Source of the DNA: an uncultured Eisenbergiella sp.
Lineage (GTDB): Bacteria; Bacillota; Clostridia; Lachnospirales; Lachnospiraceae
Assembly (NCBI GenBank): GCA_910585455.1
Contig: CAJUEL010000014.1
Location: forward strand, 1-64,000
Reading direction: 5' to 3'
Length of the DNA stretch: 64,000 nucleotides
The position numbers and the translations under genes were made by a program. Of this stretch, positions 24,044 through 31,955 are shown in pieces. Positions within the stretch are counted from its first letter, which is position 1. Each line of letters begins with the position of its first letter. Below the pieces are notes generated by a model. That model did no database searches and was not told the DNA's origin. It saw nothing but the letters and a program-made list of their open reading frames with translations.

Positions 24044-25057
24044 ATGGACTTGAATGAAGCGAAAATGCAGATTGCCGTTTTAATTGACTCGGAAAATGTC
24101 AGTTCCCGGTATGCATCCATCATTTTTAATGAAATAGAAACCTATGGTTTCGCCTCATACCGCAGAATCTACGGCAACTGGAGCCGCAATAACGGCTGGA
24201 ATGAGAATATCCTGCTGGAAAATTCCATCACGCCGATTCAGCAGTTTGACTATACCTCCGGCAAGAATTCCACGGACATGACCATGGTCATCGACGCCAT
24301 GGACATCCTCTATTCCGGTCATGTGGACGGCTTTTGCCTGGTCACCAGCGACAGCGATTTCACGCGCCTTGCCATGCGGCTGCGGGAGGCGAACATGTAC
24401 GTCATCGGCATGGGGGAATCCAAATCTCCTATGGCGCTGACCAAGGCATGCAATAAATTCATCCATTTGAACCTGATTTATGCCCAACCCTCCTCCACAT
24501 CCCCTGCATCGGGTACGGCCGCAGAGGAGCATGAGCTTCACGACGATTTCAGCACGGACCGCAGCGCCAAGGCAGCGGCCGTCACGCCCCTGTCCGAAAT
24601 CGAGGAGGCAATCATCGATATTGTCAACGACAACGAAAACAAGGGCAAGCCCGCCTACATGGGCGAAATCGGCAGCCGCTTAAACAGCAAATTCACGGAT
24701 TTTGATGTCCGCAACTATGGTTATACAAAGCTCCTCACCTTAATCCGCGATAAATGCTCCCGGCTGGAAATATCCAAAGAGAATTCCTCTTACTATGTCA
24801 ACATCCGCGAGCTGGAAAACGAGCTGGACGTACAGAAGGAAATCACCGCCATGATCGCCAAAAACGGCGGCGCCATTGACAACCTTTCCGTCATCTACGA
24901 TGCGCTGAAAAAAAAGCATCCCGCTTTTGACTTAAAGGACTACGGCTACAGCCGCCTGTCCAGCTTTCTGCGCAGCATGGAGGGCGTGACCGTCAAGGGA
25001 AACGAGGTGAGCTTAAACGGCGCTCCCAAAAAGACGCGGGCACGGAAAAAACAATAG
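24044..25057 (+). CDS. NYN (LabA/PIN-like) domain protein with two OST-HTH/LOTUS-type domains
   Basis: 337 residues; AAGGAG precedes the ATG. Residues 10-140 are a PIN-like NYN nuclease domain with the acidic residues expected for metal binding (AVLIDSENVSS, TDMTMVIDAMDIL, LVTSDSDFTRLAMRLRE). Two OST-HTH repeats follow (GEIGSRLNSKFTDFDVRNYGYTKLLTLI near 210; IYDALKKKHPAFDLKDYGYSRLSSFL near 285), a fold that binds RNA. The end is basic (KKTRARKKQ). It is probably an RNA-directed nuclease or RNA-binding regulator. It is co-oriented with uxaC with a 23-bp gap and is followed by a terminator. Confidence 0.85.
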   Translation: MDLNEAKMQIAVLIDSENVSSRYASIIFNEIETYGFASYRRIYGNWSRNNGWNENILLENSITPIQQFDYTSGKNSTDMTMVIDAMDILYSGHVDGFCLVTSDSDFTRLAMRLREANMYVIGMGESKSPMALTKACNKFIHLNLIYAQPSSTSPASGTAAEEHELHDDFSTDRSAKAAAVTPLSEIEEAIIDIVNDNENKGKPAYMGEIGSRLNSKFTDFDVRNYGYTKLLTLIRDKCSRLEISKENSSYYVNIRELENELDVQKEITAMIAKNGGAIDNLSVIYDALKKKHPAFDLKDYGYSRLSSFLRSMEGVTVKGNEVSLNGAPKKTRARKKQ

Positions 25058-25062
25058 CTTTA

Positions 25063-25113
25063 TAAAAGGGTCTGTAAAAAGTCATAGGTTCCCGGCTTCT
25101 TACAGACCCTTTA
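25063..25113. terminator. Bidirectional intrinsic terminator
   Basis: AAAGGGTCTGTAA pairs with TTACAGACCCTTT across about 21 nt. It lies between the NYN gene and the end of the ABC gene on the other strand, with A/T-rich sequence on both sides, and can serve both. Confidence 0.8.
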
Positions 25114-25121
25114 TCAATCTG

Positions 25122-25997
25122 TTATTTTCGCTGATTTGTCAGGTAAATATAAGCGTCTTCCAGGGTGGCATGATCCGTTTCACAGTCCGCATCCGGTTTC
25201 TCTTCGCTCAAAATCCGCATTTGTATGCCATTTTCCGTATACTGCTTCGCAGAAATCAGATACTTTTTCTCCAGTTTCTCCGCCTGCGCAAAATCAGCCG
25301 TCGTATAGCTCCAGACCTTTCCCTTCGCATGCTCCAGCAGTCCGGGCACGCTCCCCGCATATAAGAAGCGCCCTCTTTTCATAACGGCCAGCCGGCCACA
25401 GGTTGCCGCCAGATCCTCTACCACATGGGTCGAAAGCAGGACGGTGCGTCCCTTTGAAAAATCCACCAGCAGATTTCTGATCCGGATGCGTTCCTCCGGA
25501 TCCAGGCCGGTTGTCGGTTCATCCACGATCAAAAATTCCGGCTCATGTAACAATGCCTGAATCAGCCCTACCCGTCGTTTCATGCCGCCGGATAATTGCT
25601 TCATCTTCTTTTTACGATGCATGGACAAATCCGTTTTTTCCAGATAGTACGAAATGCGTTCTTTACATACCCGTTTGGAAATGCCGGATAAATCCCCCAT
25701 ATACTCCAGACATTCCTGCACGGTCAGACCCGGATACAGATCAATTTCCTGTGGCAGATATCCGATTTTTCTCTGTATTTTTTCGTAATTCTCCTCTCTG
25801 TAGGGTATATCGTCGAGAACTACGGTTCCGCTGTCAGGCGATAATACCGTCGTCAGCACCCGCATCAGCGTTGTCTTTCCCGCTCCGTTTTCCCCCAGCA
25901 GCCCGAAGATCCCCTTTGTTATCTCCAGATTGGCATGATCAATCGCCGTCACCCTGTTTTTAAACGTTACTGTCAAATCCTCTATCCAGATTCCCAT
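25122..25997 (-). CDS. ABC transporter ATP-binding protein (ABC-2 type exporter)
   Basis: 291 residues from the ATG at 25997, 8 nt after AAGGGG. Walker A GENGAGKTT, signature QLSGGMKRRVGL, Walker B FLIVDEPTTGLDP and switch His in LLSTHVVED. A C-terminal segment ending with HATLEDAYIYLTNQRK is typical of the CcmA/DRA subfamily. It works with the two permeases whose genes lie directly upstream (5 bp gap and a 25-bp overlap). The subfamily is often used for antibiotic or peptide export or resistance. Confidence 0.9.
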   Translation of the reverse strand: MGIWIEDLTVTFKNRVTAIDHANLEITKGIFGLLGENGAGKTTLMRVLTTVLSPDSGTVVLDDIPYREENYEKIQRKIGYLPQEIDLYPGLTVQECLEYMGDLSGISKRVCKERISYYLEKTDLSMHRKKKMKQLSGGMKRRVGLIQALLHEPEFLIVDEPTTGLDPEERIRIRNLLVDFSKGRTVLLSTHVVEDLAATCGRLAVMKRGRFLYAGSVPGLLEHAKGKVWSYTTADFAQAEKLEKKYLISAKQYTENGIQMRILSEEKPDADCETDHATLEDAYIYLTNQRK

Positions 25998-26001
25998 CGT
26001 C

Positions 26002-26694
26002 TCAGCCCCTTTTCCCAATCACCCCGGGCAATATCGCCACCGTCGTCATCCCGATACCGATACAAACCGCTTTCCCGCACATCCAGCCAAAATCGCCGCT
26101 GTTTTCCATAGCTCTGAATGTGTAGGAAAACAGGTTCCATTCCCCCAGATATCTGTCGCCAACACTGGAATTTGTAAGCAGCCACAGCGTCAGACATCCG
26201 CCGATTCCTGCCCACATATTCCGGAACACACAGGAAATCAGATTCGATACCAGCCCCCAGAAGCCGATCGTGATGACAATGGAAACAAAATATATGAGAA
26301 ACTGATATCCTTCATTTCCTGCGGCATTTTGTCCTTCCGCAAGCGTTACCGGATTCTGAAACAGAAAAAACAATCCATATCCGGCGACCGCAATAAATAG
26401 CAGGAATATCTCCTGTATCACAATCCTTTTGTAGATGGCATGCATTCTCCTTTTCATGGGATACAGCCTTTGGATTTCTGACCGCCTGCTGACGATTTCC
26501 TGCGTATAGGTATCCGCACAGATGCAGACAGACAGAATCGCCATTGGCGCTTCCAACGCAATCCCTGCCTCAAACGTGTAGGTCACCCCTCTGGCAAGGC
26601 TCAGCATCACAATAAAAAATACCGCACAGACAATTTTATAAGCCGGGAGCGCAATCTTCCTTTCATATTTCAATAAAACCGCCTCCTTTTCCAT
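26002..26694 (-). CDS. ABC-2 type permease
   Basis: 230 residues with about six membrane segments (for example KIVCAVFFIVMLSLA, EIFLLFIAVAGYGLFFLF, FLIYFVSIVITIGFWGLVSNLIS, AVCIGIGMTTVAILPGVI). A short cytoplasmic loop after segment 2 reads TYTQEIVSRRSEIQRLYPMKRR. It begins inside the end of the upstream permease gene (25-bp overlap), so the two are translationally coupled. It probably pairs with that protein as the membrane part of one exporter. Confidence 0.75.
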   Translation of the reverse strand: MEKEAVLLKYERKIALPAYKIVCAVFFIVMLSLARGVTYTFEAGIALEAPMAILSVCICADTYTQEIVSRRSEIQRLYPMKRRMHAIYKRIVIQEIFLLFIAVAGYGLFFLFQNPVTLAEGQNAAGNEGYQFLIYFVSIVITIGFWGLVSNLISCVFRNMWAGIGGCLTLWLLTNSSVGDRYLGEWNLFSYTFRAMENSGDFGWMCGKAVCIGIGMTTVAILPGVIGKRG

Positions 26695-27734
26695 ATCCGG
26701 GCGGAAATGAAAAGAATGCCTGCACTGGCCAGGAGCAAGAAGCCCTGGTTTAACAATACCAGCGGAGGTGGCGCGGTATCAAAAAATGTGCCCGGAAACC
26801 GTACCATGATCGCGAATGGTCTGCCGTAATATCCATACACGCCTTCCGCGTTTCTGCTTCCCATATTTGAATACACCATATAAAGAAGCAGCAACGGCAC
26901 AGCAGGCAGCGGACTTTTAAACAGCAAAGAAATCAGGCTATAGACGCTCACGATCATCAGCATATTGGGCAGAATGTATAAACAGCCTGCCAGCAAAAAA
27001 TCCGTCAGCCTCACCGCAAAGCCGCTGCTTTTTGTGAATATGGCACACAAAGCCCAAAATATCAGACTTAAGACCATGAGCAGCAGCGCGCAGACCGCAA
27101 AACCGCTTCCCGCCTTTCCAACCAGATATTCCCCCGCGCCGACCGGCTTTGTATGAAGCAGCTCCCAGGTATCCTTCCTTGTATCCTGCATAAACAAAAC
27201 GGATAAAAAAAGCGTCGCAAAAAATCCCAGAAACAATCCCGCAAAATCGGCGAATTTTCTTGAAAAATAATATGAAAACGTTCTGCTTTCCAGCTTTTGC
27301 GCAATATATGAATTGATCTCCCTGCGCGTCCCCTTGCGATAGGCTGTATCCGCATAAATGCCGTATGCCCCATAAAATCCATATTCCTCCAGATAATTAC
27401 AGGCGGCCGGCACATCCATTTCTTTCATTTCATCGATCACAGCCTGCGCGCCGGCAGGGTCCAGCAAAAACGCTGAAAGCAGGGTCTTTTGTATCCGCTC
27501 CTCCCATGCCTTCCGCCTTTGTTCTCCCTCAATCGGCACATATCCGTCAAAAACGTCTCCATCGCGAAAGGTTTCCGGATACTCGTTGACGATCTCCTCC
27601 CCTTCTGCAAGATAATGGATCTGCAAATAAGGGCGTACATTTTGAAACACCATAAAAGCAACGGCCGCAATTCCGATCCAGAGCAAAGGGCTTTTCACAT
27701 AATTTTTTACTTCCCTCTTTAAAATAACCCCCAT
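26670..27734 (-). CDS. ABC-2 type permease with large extracytoplasmic domain
   Basis: 354 residues from the ATG at 27734 (GGGAGGC upstream); the frame is open further upstream without a better ribosome site. One segment near residue 16 (WIGIAAVAFMVFQNV), a hydrophilic domain of about 130 residues, then five or six segments from 150 on (FAGLFLGFFATLFLSVLFM, VCALLLMVLSLIFWALCA, LPNMLMIVSVYSLISLLF). This layout is that of ABC-2 permeases in antimicrobial-peptide resistance exporters. It is encoded 151 bp after a histidine kinase on the same strand. Confidence 0.75.
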   Translation of the reverse strand: MGVILKREVKNYVKSPLLWIGIAAVAFMVFQNVRPYLQIHYLAEGEEIVNEYPETFRDGDVFDGYVPIEGEQRRKAWEERIQKTLLSAFLLDPAGAQAVIDEMKEMDVPAACNYLEEYGFYGAYGIYADTAYRKGTRREINSYIAQKLESRTFSYYFSRKFADFAGLFLGFFATLFLSVLFMQDTRKDTWELLHTKPVGAGEYLVGKAGSGFAVCALLLMVLSLIFWALCAIFTKSSGFAVRLTDFLLAGCLYILPNMLMIVSVYSLISLLFKSPLPAVPLLLLYMVYSNMGSRNAEGVYGYYGRPFAIMVRFPGTFFDTAPPPLVLLNQGFLLLASAGILFISARIWKRRRFY

Positions 27735-27874
27735 CCTTGCGCCTCCCCAAATAATTGGCAATAGCAGGAAAGCCAAACAAAGCGTTGCTATCGCCTGATC
27801 ATGAAACATGATAAAAGATAAAACACAACAAAAAAACAATGAAAAAAATATTGTCAGCCTTCGGGCAGCAAAAT

Positions 27875-27898
27875 ACCGGATCGCTCATGCGATCCGGT
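27875..27898 (-). terminator. Hairpin overlapping the kinase stop codon
   Basis: ACCGGATCGC and GCGATCCGGT form a perfect 10-bp stem with a TCAT loop. The kinase stop codon (27887-27885) is in the loop region. Read on the minus strand it is followed by ATTTTGC, a weak T tract, so it may only partly reduce transcription into the ABC genes. Confidence 0.55.
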
Positions 27899-29060
27899 GA
27901 AATGTTGCCGTTGCCACAGCCCCTTTTTGCTTATCGTTTTCCAAAATCAGTTTTCCTCCATGCTTTTCACAGTACAGCCTGCAAAGATACATACCGATTC
28001 CCGCATGCTTCAGGCTGTCCTTCATATTCTGCTGGCGGAACGCTTCCATGACCGTTTCTGCATTTTCCAAAAAGCCGTCCCCGTCATCCCTGACAGAAAC
28101 GGTCAATTCAGCTTCCTCCACCCTTATCCGGATTTCAACCTGATGTTTTCCATAGCGGAAGGCATTGGACAGCAGGTTTTCTATCACCTCCAAAATGACT
28201 TCCCTGTCCCCGAAAAACAGTTTCTCCGGTGCCGCCCCCTGCAAAACGGACGCTTTCCCATATTCTTTTTCCAGAGCGGCAAGCTCTGCACGGATGTCTG
28301 CCTCCAATCGCTTTGCGGAAATCTTTCTGCCAACCAGTTTTCTGTTTTCCAGACTGCTCATTTTGCGCATGGTTTCTACAAAAGTGTCCATGCGTTCCAC
28401 CTGGCTCTCGCTTTCAGACAGCATTTCCATCGCCCCTTCTGCGTCAATCTCTGCATTTGACAGATATTCCGTCAGCATTTCCAGATATCCCTTCAAAATG
28501 GACAGCGGCGCGCGTATATCATGGGCAATCGCCGCCCGCAACAGCTTTTCCTCCTCAATGCTTTTCCACAGGATCCGGTTATTTTCGGCAAGCTGCTCCC
28601 GCATCCGCTCAAACTCCACACACAGCGCGCCCATTTCATCCCCGCTTTGATAAGTAATGTGAAAATCCAGATCGTTTTCACCAATCCTTTTCGAGGCGAG
28701 CGCCAGCTCTTTCACCGGCTTTTGCAGTTTATTCCGGTAAAAAAGAAAAACTGCCGCACAGCTTCCCGCCATGGACAAAATCAGGATCGTATAAGTCTGT
28801 AAAAAGTCACAGAGCTCCGACCAGAATAAATCCCGCCGCGTCATTTCAAAAGCGCCCGGTCTGGCGATATCCTTCCCGACGCCTTCCTGTTCCACTGCCC
28901 GGAAATATGCCTCCTGATCCGCATAATTCCACCAGATGCGCAGCTGCGCCCGTGACGCAATCCGGACAATGGCTGCGGAGAGAAAAAAGCTGCAAAACAG
29001 GGCGACCGTCATGTACAAAAAAATTGTTTTTCTCACGGAAAGATTTCTCATTTTTTCCAT
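27885..29060 (-). CDS. Sensor histidine kinase
   Basis: 391 residues from the ATG at 29060; this start overlaps the response-regulator stop by 13 bp. Two membrane segments (residues 11-32 and 86-110) flank an extracytoplasmic domain of about 55 residues, then HAMP, HisKA with the phospho-His in AIAHDIRAPLSILKGY, and HATPase_c (EVIENLLSNAFRYGK, DDGDGFL, HAGIGMYLCRLYCEKHGG). The sensor region is small, as in intramembrane-sensing kinases of the BceS/LiaS kind. It is encoded between its regulator and an ABC-2 exporter. Confidence 0.88.
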   Translation of the reverse strand: MEKMRNLSVRKTIFLYMTVALFCSFFLSAAIVRIASRAQLRIWWNYADQEAYFRAVEQEGVGKDIARPGAFEMTRRDLFWSELCDFLQTYTILILSMAGSCAAVFLFYRNKLQKPVKELALASKRIGENDLDFHITYQSGDEMGALCVEFERMREQLAENNRILWKSIEEEKLLRAAIAHDIRAPLSILKGYLEMLTEYLSNAEIDAEGAMEMLSESESQVERMDTFVETMRKMSSLENRKLVGRKISAKRLEADIRAELAALEKEYGKASVLQGAAPEKLFFGDREVILEVIENLLSNAFRYGKHQVEIRIRVEEAELTVSVRDDGDGFLENAETVMEAFRQQNMKDSLKHAGIGMYLCRLYCEKHGGKLILENDKQKGAVATATFHRIA

Positions 29061-29722
29061 CGGTAACCCATCCCCCATACCGTTTCAATATATTCCGTTT
29101 CTGTATACTGCCGGAGCTTATTTCTGATTCTGCGGACCAGCTCCGTAATCACTCTGCTGTCTCCCCCGGCATCTAACCCGCAAACCCTCTCATAAATCCT
29201 TTCTTTCTCAAAGACCATTCCCGGATTCATGGATAAAAACTCAACGATCGCATATTCCAGCTTTGTCAGCTCCAGCTCAGCCTCATGGATCTGCACAGCC
29301 TTTGCCCCATAATCAATGGATAGTTCCCCCCGAAAGCGCCGCTTTGTCCTGCTCCTGCCGCGTTCCTCCCGTTTCAGATGCGCCATGATCCTCGCGTCCA
29401 GCTCCTTTAAGCCAAAAGGCTTACAAATATAATCGTCACCGCCCGAAGAAAGCCCATTCACAATGTCCTGTTCCTCTGTCCGCGCTGTCAGGAATAAAAC
29501 AGGACAGGCTGTTTTATCGCGTATCCTGCGGCATACCTCTATGCCGTCAATCCAGGGCATATTGATATCCAATAATATGATATCCGGCTGCAGCTTCATT
29601 TTCTCCAATCCCTCAGCGCCGTTCTCCGCCGTAATGACTTCATATTTTTTCATCTCAAAGTATCTTCTCAACATTTTGAGAAGCGCTCTGTCATCATCAA
29701 TGATCAACAGCCTGTATCCCAT
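29048..29722 (-). CDS. OmpR-family response regulator
   Basis: 224 residues. Receiver domain with acidic pocket (IIDDD), phospho-acceptor Asp52 (ILLDINMPWIDG), Thr in FLTARTEEQD and Lys in YICKPF. Winged-helix output at residues 130-224 (ELTKLEYAIVEFLSMNPGMVF, ending VWGMGYRWKK). It overlaps the M50-protease gene by 26 bp upstream and the kinase gene by 13 bp downstream. It probably controls the ABC genes of the same operon. Confidence 0.92.
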   Translation of the reverse strand: MGYRLLIIDDDRALLKMLRRYFEMKKYEVITAENGAEGLEKMKLQPDIILLDINMPWIDGIEVCRRIRDKTACPVLFLTARTEEQDIVNGLSSGGDDYICKPFGLKELDARIMAHLKREERGRSRTKRRFRGELSIDYGAKAVQIHEAELELTKLEYAIVEFLSMNPGMVFEKERIYERVCGLDAGGDSRVITELVRRIRNKLRQYTETEYIETVWGMGYRWKK

Positions 29723-30863
29723 GAGATTTCTGCCCCTTATCTTCTACAATCTCCATCAGCTCACGCTCGGACTGGATGTCGCCCGGGTAAGGATAGGTTT
29801 TCGCGCATTTTTCAAAAAGCGCTTTACAGGCGCCGGCCTTTGCCCTGTCCTGTCCGCCAAGCAGGGCGCAGGCGTATTCCGTACGGATGACGGAGGGAAA
29901 GCTTTTCATGGATTTCATGAATTTCTTCTGCTCCTTCGTCAGCAGGCCGTCCAGCACCTCTTTTCGGTTCTGGCAAATGAGCTCTATATAAATGCGATCG
30001 CAGACCATGAGATCGCGGTGAATCCCGACAATGCCGCTGTCAAGCGCAAGCAGATGCGCCATCAGCCTGTCCGCTTCCCCAAAACGGTGGGCGTCAACCA
30101 GACGGTTGCAGGCAAAAACTCCCATAGCGGCAACCATGCTGTTTTTCATCGCCTCATCGGAGGGGACCACGAACCATTCCTCCGGCATATCCTTAAGCCT
30201 GACGCCGTTTGCGGTCTGTTCGCTCACCTTCATCTGTATCCGGAAGGCACGCTGCGCCTCCTTGCTGCGCCTGAGGGAGAAAGCGTTATATCCGTCATTA
30301 TCCACCGCGCCCATCCGCATGGGAATGCCGTTCATCAGGGCAAGCGCTATGCCGATCAATGTGAACATCATGAGCCATACGGATAAAAGCGAATGTTCGT
30401 CCCAGACAAGGCTGAGCCCAAGGGCGATCACGCTCACCATCAGATTCCCAAACGAACCGCCCAGATTATAAAGGAACACAGGCATTTTCCCGTCTACAGG
30501 CTCCGGCGGCAGCATCAGGCATTGTCCGCCCGTTCCCGCAATGCTGATGCGGCGCAGCCTGAGTCTTCCGCCCTCCTTCATCCACAGAAAGCTCATGATG
30601 CGGAAGGAGCTGAACTGGTATCCCGTCATAAGCCCGAACACAAGATGCCCCGCCTCGTGAAAGATCGTCTGCAAAAAGAGAGCCACATACACGCCTGCAA
30701 GCAGAAAAGCCATGTAGAACAGCTTCCCGCCGGTGGAAACCATTTCACCCCAGACGTCCTCTATAAAGTCCATGATCAGTACGCCGCATACAGCGCCGAT
30801 CATCATAAAAAACGCCATGGCAATCACATTGCCCCATACCGGTTTCTTTTTCCGTTCCTTCAT
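29697..30863 (-). CDS. M50-like membrane metalloprotease (site-2-protease type)
   Basis: 388 residues from the ATG at 30863; an in-frame GTG six codons earlier includes the ribosome site. HEAGH at residues 69-73 (IFHEAGHLVFGL) is the zinc-binding HExxH motif, set in a membrane helix, and a second polar membrane motif occurs at GNLMVSV. A GIPMRMGAVDNDGYNAF segment matches the Asp-containing region of the family. The C-terminal 200 residues are soluble and helical, TPR-like. It is the first gene of the operon with a two-component system and ABC-2 exporter. It may process a peptide or an anti-sigma-like partner. Confidence 0.8.
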   Translation of the reverse strand: MKERKKKPVWGNVIAMAFFMMIGAVCGVLIMDFIEDVWGEMVSTGGKLFYMAFLLAGVYVALFLQTIFHEAGHLVFGLMTGYQFSSFRIMSFLWMKEGGRLRLRRISIAGTGGQCLMLPPEPVDGKMPVFLYNLGGSFGNLMVSVIALGLSLVWDEHSLLSVWLMMFTLIGIALALMNGIPMRMGAVDNDGYNAFSLRRSKEAQRAFRIQMKVSEQTANGVRLKDMPEEWFVVPSDEAMKNSMVAAMGVFACNRLVDAHRFGEADRLMAHLLALDSGIVGIHRDLMVCDRIYIELICQNRKEVLDGLLTKEQKKFMKSMKSFPSVIRTEYACALLGGQDRAKAGACKALFEKCAKTYPYPGDIQSERELMEIVEDKGQKSHGIQAVDH

Positions 30864-30918
30864 TTCCTTTTTCTCCTTCACAAATCATGCCGTCCTTTTC
30901 CTTCCGGAAACCGAAACA

Positions 30919-30947
30919 AGCATACCGCAAATTTCCCGGCAAGTCAA
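30919..30947 (-). promoter_or_regulatory. Promoter of the M50-two-component-ABC operon
   Basis: On the minus strand TTGACT (30947-30942), 17 bp, TATGCT (30924-30919), about 56 bp before the protease start codon. Confidence 0.75.
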
Positions 30948-30971
30948 CTGTCGGCTGCACAGACCGGATAG

Positions 30972-31000
30972 TTGTCAAAATAATGCCTGCGGTATATAAT
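30972..31000 (+). promoter_or_regulatory. Promoter of the aminoglycoside-phosphotransferase-like gene
   Basis: TTGTCA (30972-30977), 17 bp, TATAAT (30995-31000). It is back to back with the protease-operon promoter, and GGAGG follows before the ATG at 31036. Confidence 0.75.
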
Positions 31001-31035
31001 GAAAGCATAACAGCTGTGACACGGAGGATTTCAAT

Positions 31036-31821
31036 ATGCATTTACCGCAAACCATACAGGCGCTGATCGCGGGGGAACCCTGGCAAACGGATGATATCGG
31101 ACAATCCGGTTCTTCCGTACGGATTTACCATGACAAGGTCTTAAAAATTCAGGAATATGGCGAAGAAGCCGAAAATGAATGCCGCATGATGCGGTATCTT
31201 TCCGGAAAGCTTCCCGTCCCTGCCATATATGCCCACGAAGTGGCTGAGGGGAAATCCTTCCTGCTGATGGGCAAATGTGATGGGCGGATGGCCTGCGATG
31301 CCGGCTACATGCAGGACCAGGCGACGCTGTGCAGGCTGCTTGCAAAGGGATTAAAAATGCTGTGGAGCGTGGACATTTCAGACTGTCCCTCCGACTGGCG
31401 GCTTTCGCGCAAGCTGAAGCAGGCGCGTTTCAACGTAGAAAACGGGCTGGTTGACCTGGACAATGTGGAGCCCGGCACCTTTGGCGAAAACGGCTTTCAA
31501 AGTCCCTCTGCCCTGCTGCAGTGGCTCTGTGAAAACATGCCGGAGGAAACGCCCGTTTTATCCCATGGCGATTACTGCCTCCCCAACCTGTTCGGCACAG
31601 GAGACCATGTGACCGGCTTTATCGACCTGGGCAAAACCGGCATCGCGGACATGTGGTGCGATATCGCGCTTTGCTGGCGCAGCCTGTCCCACAACTACAG
31701 CGGCAAATACGCGCAGGGCAGCCGTTCCTTCTTCGATGAAAATATGCTTTTTGACGAGCTGGGCATCGAGCCGGACTGGGAGAAAATCCGATATTATATC
31801 CTGTTGGACGAGCTATTCTGA
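31036..31821 (+). CDS. APH(3')-like aminoglycoside/small-molecule phosphotransferase
   Basis: 261 residues. Protein-kinase-like fold: Lys37 (VLKIQEY) for ATP, Brenner motif HGDYCLPN with catalytic Asp179 and Asn184, and Asp197 in IDLGKTGIADMWCDIALC, both close to APH(3') enzymes. Family members phosphorylate the 3'-OH of kanamycin-type drugs; a chromosomal relative could act on other hydroxylated compounds. It is a single gene with its own promoter, next to an exporter/two-component operon that also resembles a resistance module. Resistance is an inference. Confidence 0.85.
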   Translation: MHLPQTIQALIAGEPWQTDDIGQSGSSVRIYHDKVLKIQEYGEEAENECRMMRYLSGKLPVPAIYAHEVAEGKSFLLMGKCDGRMACDAGYMQDQATLCRLLAKGLKMLWSVDISDCPSDWRLSRKLKQARFNVENGLVDLDNVEPGTFGENGFQSPSALLQWLCENMPEETPVLSHGDYCLPNLFGTGDHVTGFIDLGKTGIADMWCDIALCWRSLSHNYSGKYAQGSRSFFDENMLFDELGIEPDWEKIRYYILLDELF

Positions 31822-31955
31822 GGTACATCCCGGCTGCTTTTCCTAGAGCTCATAGTGTGGCCGGAAAGGCAGATGAATGGCAAAAGCTGGTTTTCTGGCT
31901 CTCATCAATGATGATCGGTAGCTTACAGATCTCAACTGTTACCGCATTCGCCGTT

